DNA of 30,451 nt from UBA285 sp049970695 (lineage in GTDB: Archaea > Thermoproteota > Thermoprotei_A > Sulfolobales > Desulfurococcaceae). The position numbers and the translations under genes were made by a program. The notes under the pieces were generated by a model that was not told where the DNA came from, did not search any database, and saw only the letters and a program-made list of their open reading frames with translations. The DNA lies in NCBI GenBank assembly GCA_049970695.1, contig JBMFML010000012.1:1-30451 (forward strand), given 5' to 3'. This document shows, in pieces, positions 30,246 through 30,451 of this stretch (position 1 is the stretch's first letter; each line of letters opens with the position of its first letter).

Positions 30246-30451
30246 ATTGCAGAGGGGCTCGGTAAGTACAGGCTGCTCTTCAAGCCCGTGGAGGGCTACT
30301 GGTTTACGTGGTTCTTAGTCGAGTGGCTGAGGGGGAGGAGCGGCTGCTTCGAGGCGACGCTGGACATCGGGCTCTCCAAGAGAGTTGTCTGCGTAGAGGG
30401 CAGCAGGCTCTCCTTCGAGGGGCTCATGGTCTCGCTAGACGAGGTGGCGCC
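30246..30451 (+). CDS. N-terminal part of a probable COG2521-type archaeal methyltransferase
   Basis: The frame after an in-frame TAG (30240-30242) is open to the window end, with a protein-like translation: GLGKYRLLFKPVEGYWFTWFL then LDIGLSKRVVCVEG and GLMVSLDEVAP. The DLGLSKREVEV-like segment followed by a VSLDEV pattern is typical of the N-terminal domain of the archaeal predicted methyltransferases of COG2521; the SAM-binding domain would lie beyond the window. No ATG, GTG or TTG occurs before GTG 30288. ATT at 30246 would fit the GGGTGG ribosome binding site (30232-30237), so a rare ATT start, or a start at 30288, must be assumed. Confidence 0.5.
   Translation, partial: MAEGLGKYRLLFKPVEGYWFTWFLVEWLRGRSGCFEATLDIGLSKRVVCVEGSRLSFEGLMVSLDEVA

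Overview
The window looks like a chromosome segment of a hyperthermophilic archaeon of the Thermoproteota (crenarchaeal type, perhaps Thermofilales/Thermoproteales-like; the genus cannot be fixed from the sequence). The reasons are archaeal TATA/BRE promoters, very frequent GTG and TTG starts with GGTG/GGAGG-type ribosome binding sites, high GC with tightly packed genes, and gene families that are archaeal or crenarchaeal: Nre repair protein, Mig-type thymine glycosylase, archaeal NMN adenylyltransferase, KaiC-like ATPase, FlaI/FlaJ-type secretion pair and PaREP1/HEPN relics. No rRNA, tRNA, insertion sequence or CRISPR array was seen.

Layout. 1-1055: an edge-truncated gene and a small membrane protein. 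1056-1732: gene-poor, with a relic of a PaREP1-type gene. 1733-2956: DUF401 permease. 3093-3493: a second, clearer PaREP1 pseudogene. 3548-5401: RACo-like ASKHA ferredoxin protein, divergent from a secreted coiled-coil protein (5565-6719) across an operator-like repeat cluster. 6782-8350: cobalamin-type radical SAM enzyme. 8455-10411: nadM, a CinA-domain protein and a Mig-type glycosylase in one operon. 10408-10642: HEPN relic. 10679-12604: GT-C glycosyltransferase and DUF998 protein. 12657-14735: SPL-like radical SAM plus Nre, a DNA-repair pair. 14807-16905: sugar-isomerase-like protein and predicted nucleotidyltransferase, overlapping. 17356-20633: secretion ATPase and polytopic platform protein, convergent with a two-domain KaiC-like ATPase (20613-22013). 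22134-22502 and 22694-24895: a small unknown protein and a large pilin-like cell-surface protein, divergent across a palindrome. 24892-27954: Znu-type metal ABC importer (ATPase, binding protein, permease) with a NikR-like ribbon-helix-helix regulator. 27951-28955: zinc alcohol dehydrogenase. 29347-30186: membrane protein. 30246-end: start of a probable COG2521-type methyltransferase.

Three ideas tie the window together. First, 17-25 kb holds a possible surface-filament module: FlaI-like ATPase, FlaJ-like membrane protein, a KaiC-like protein in the role ArlH plays for the archaellum, and a glycosylation-rich surface protein with a pilin-like N-terminal helix. Second, the metal importer has a symmetric divergent promoter flanked by a perfect 9-bp inverted repeat and carries its own RHH regulator at the end of the operon, so a self-contained metal regulon is likely. 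Third, several gene-poor gaps contain decayed HEPN-superfamily genes (two PaREP1 copies in opposite orientation, one HEPN fragment, perhaps one MNT fragment), which suggests loss of toxin-antitoxin-like genes. Four separate operons join genes by the same TTGA stop/start overlap.
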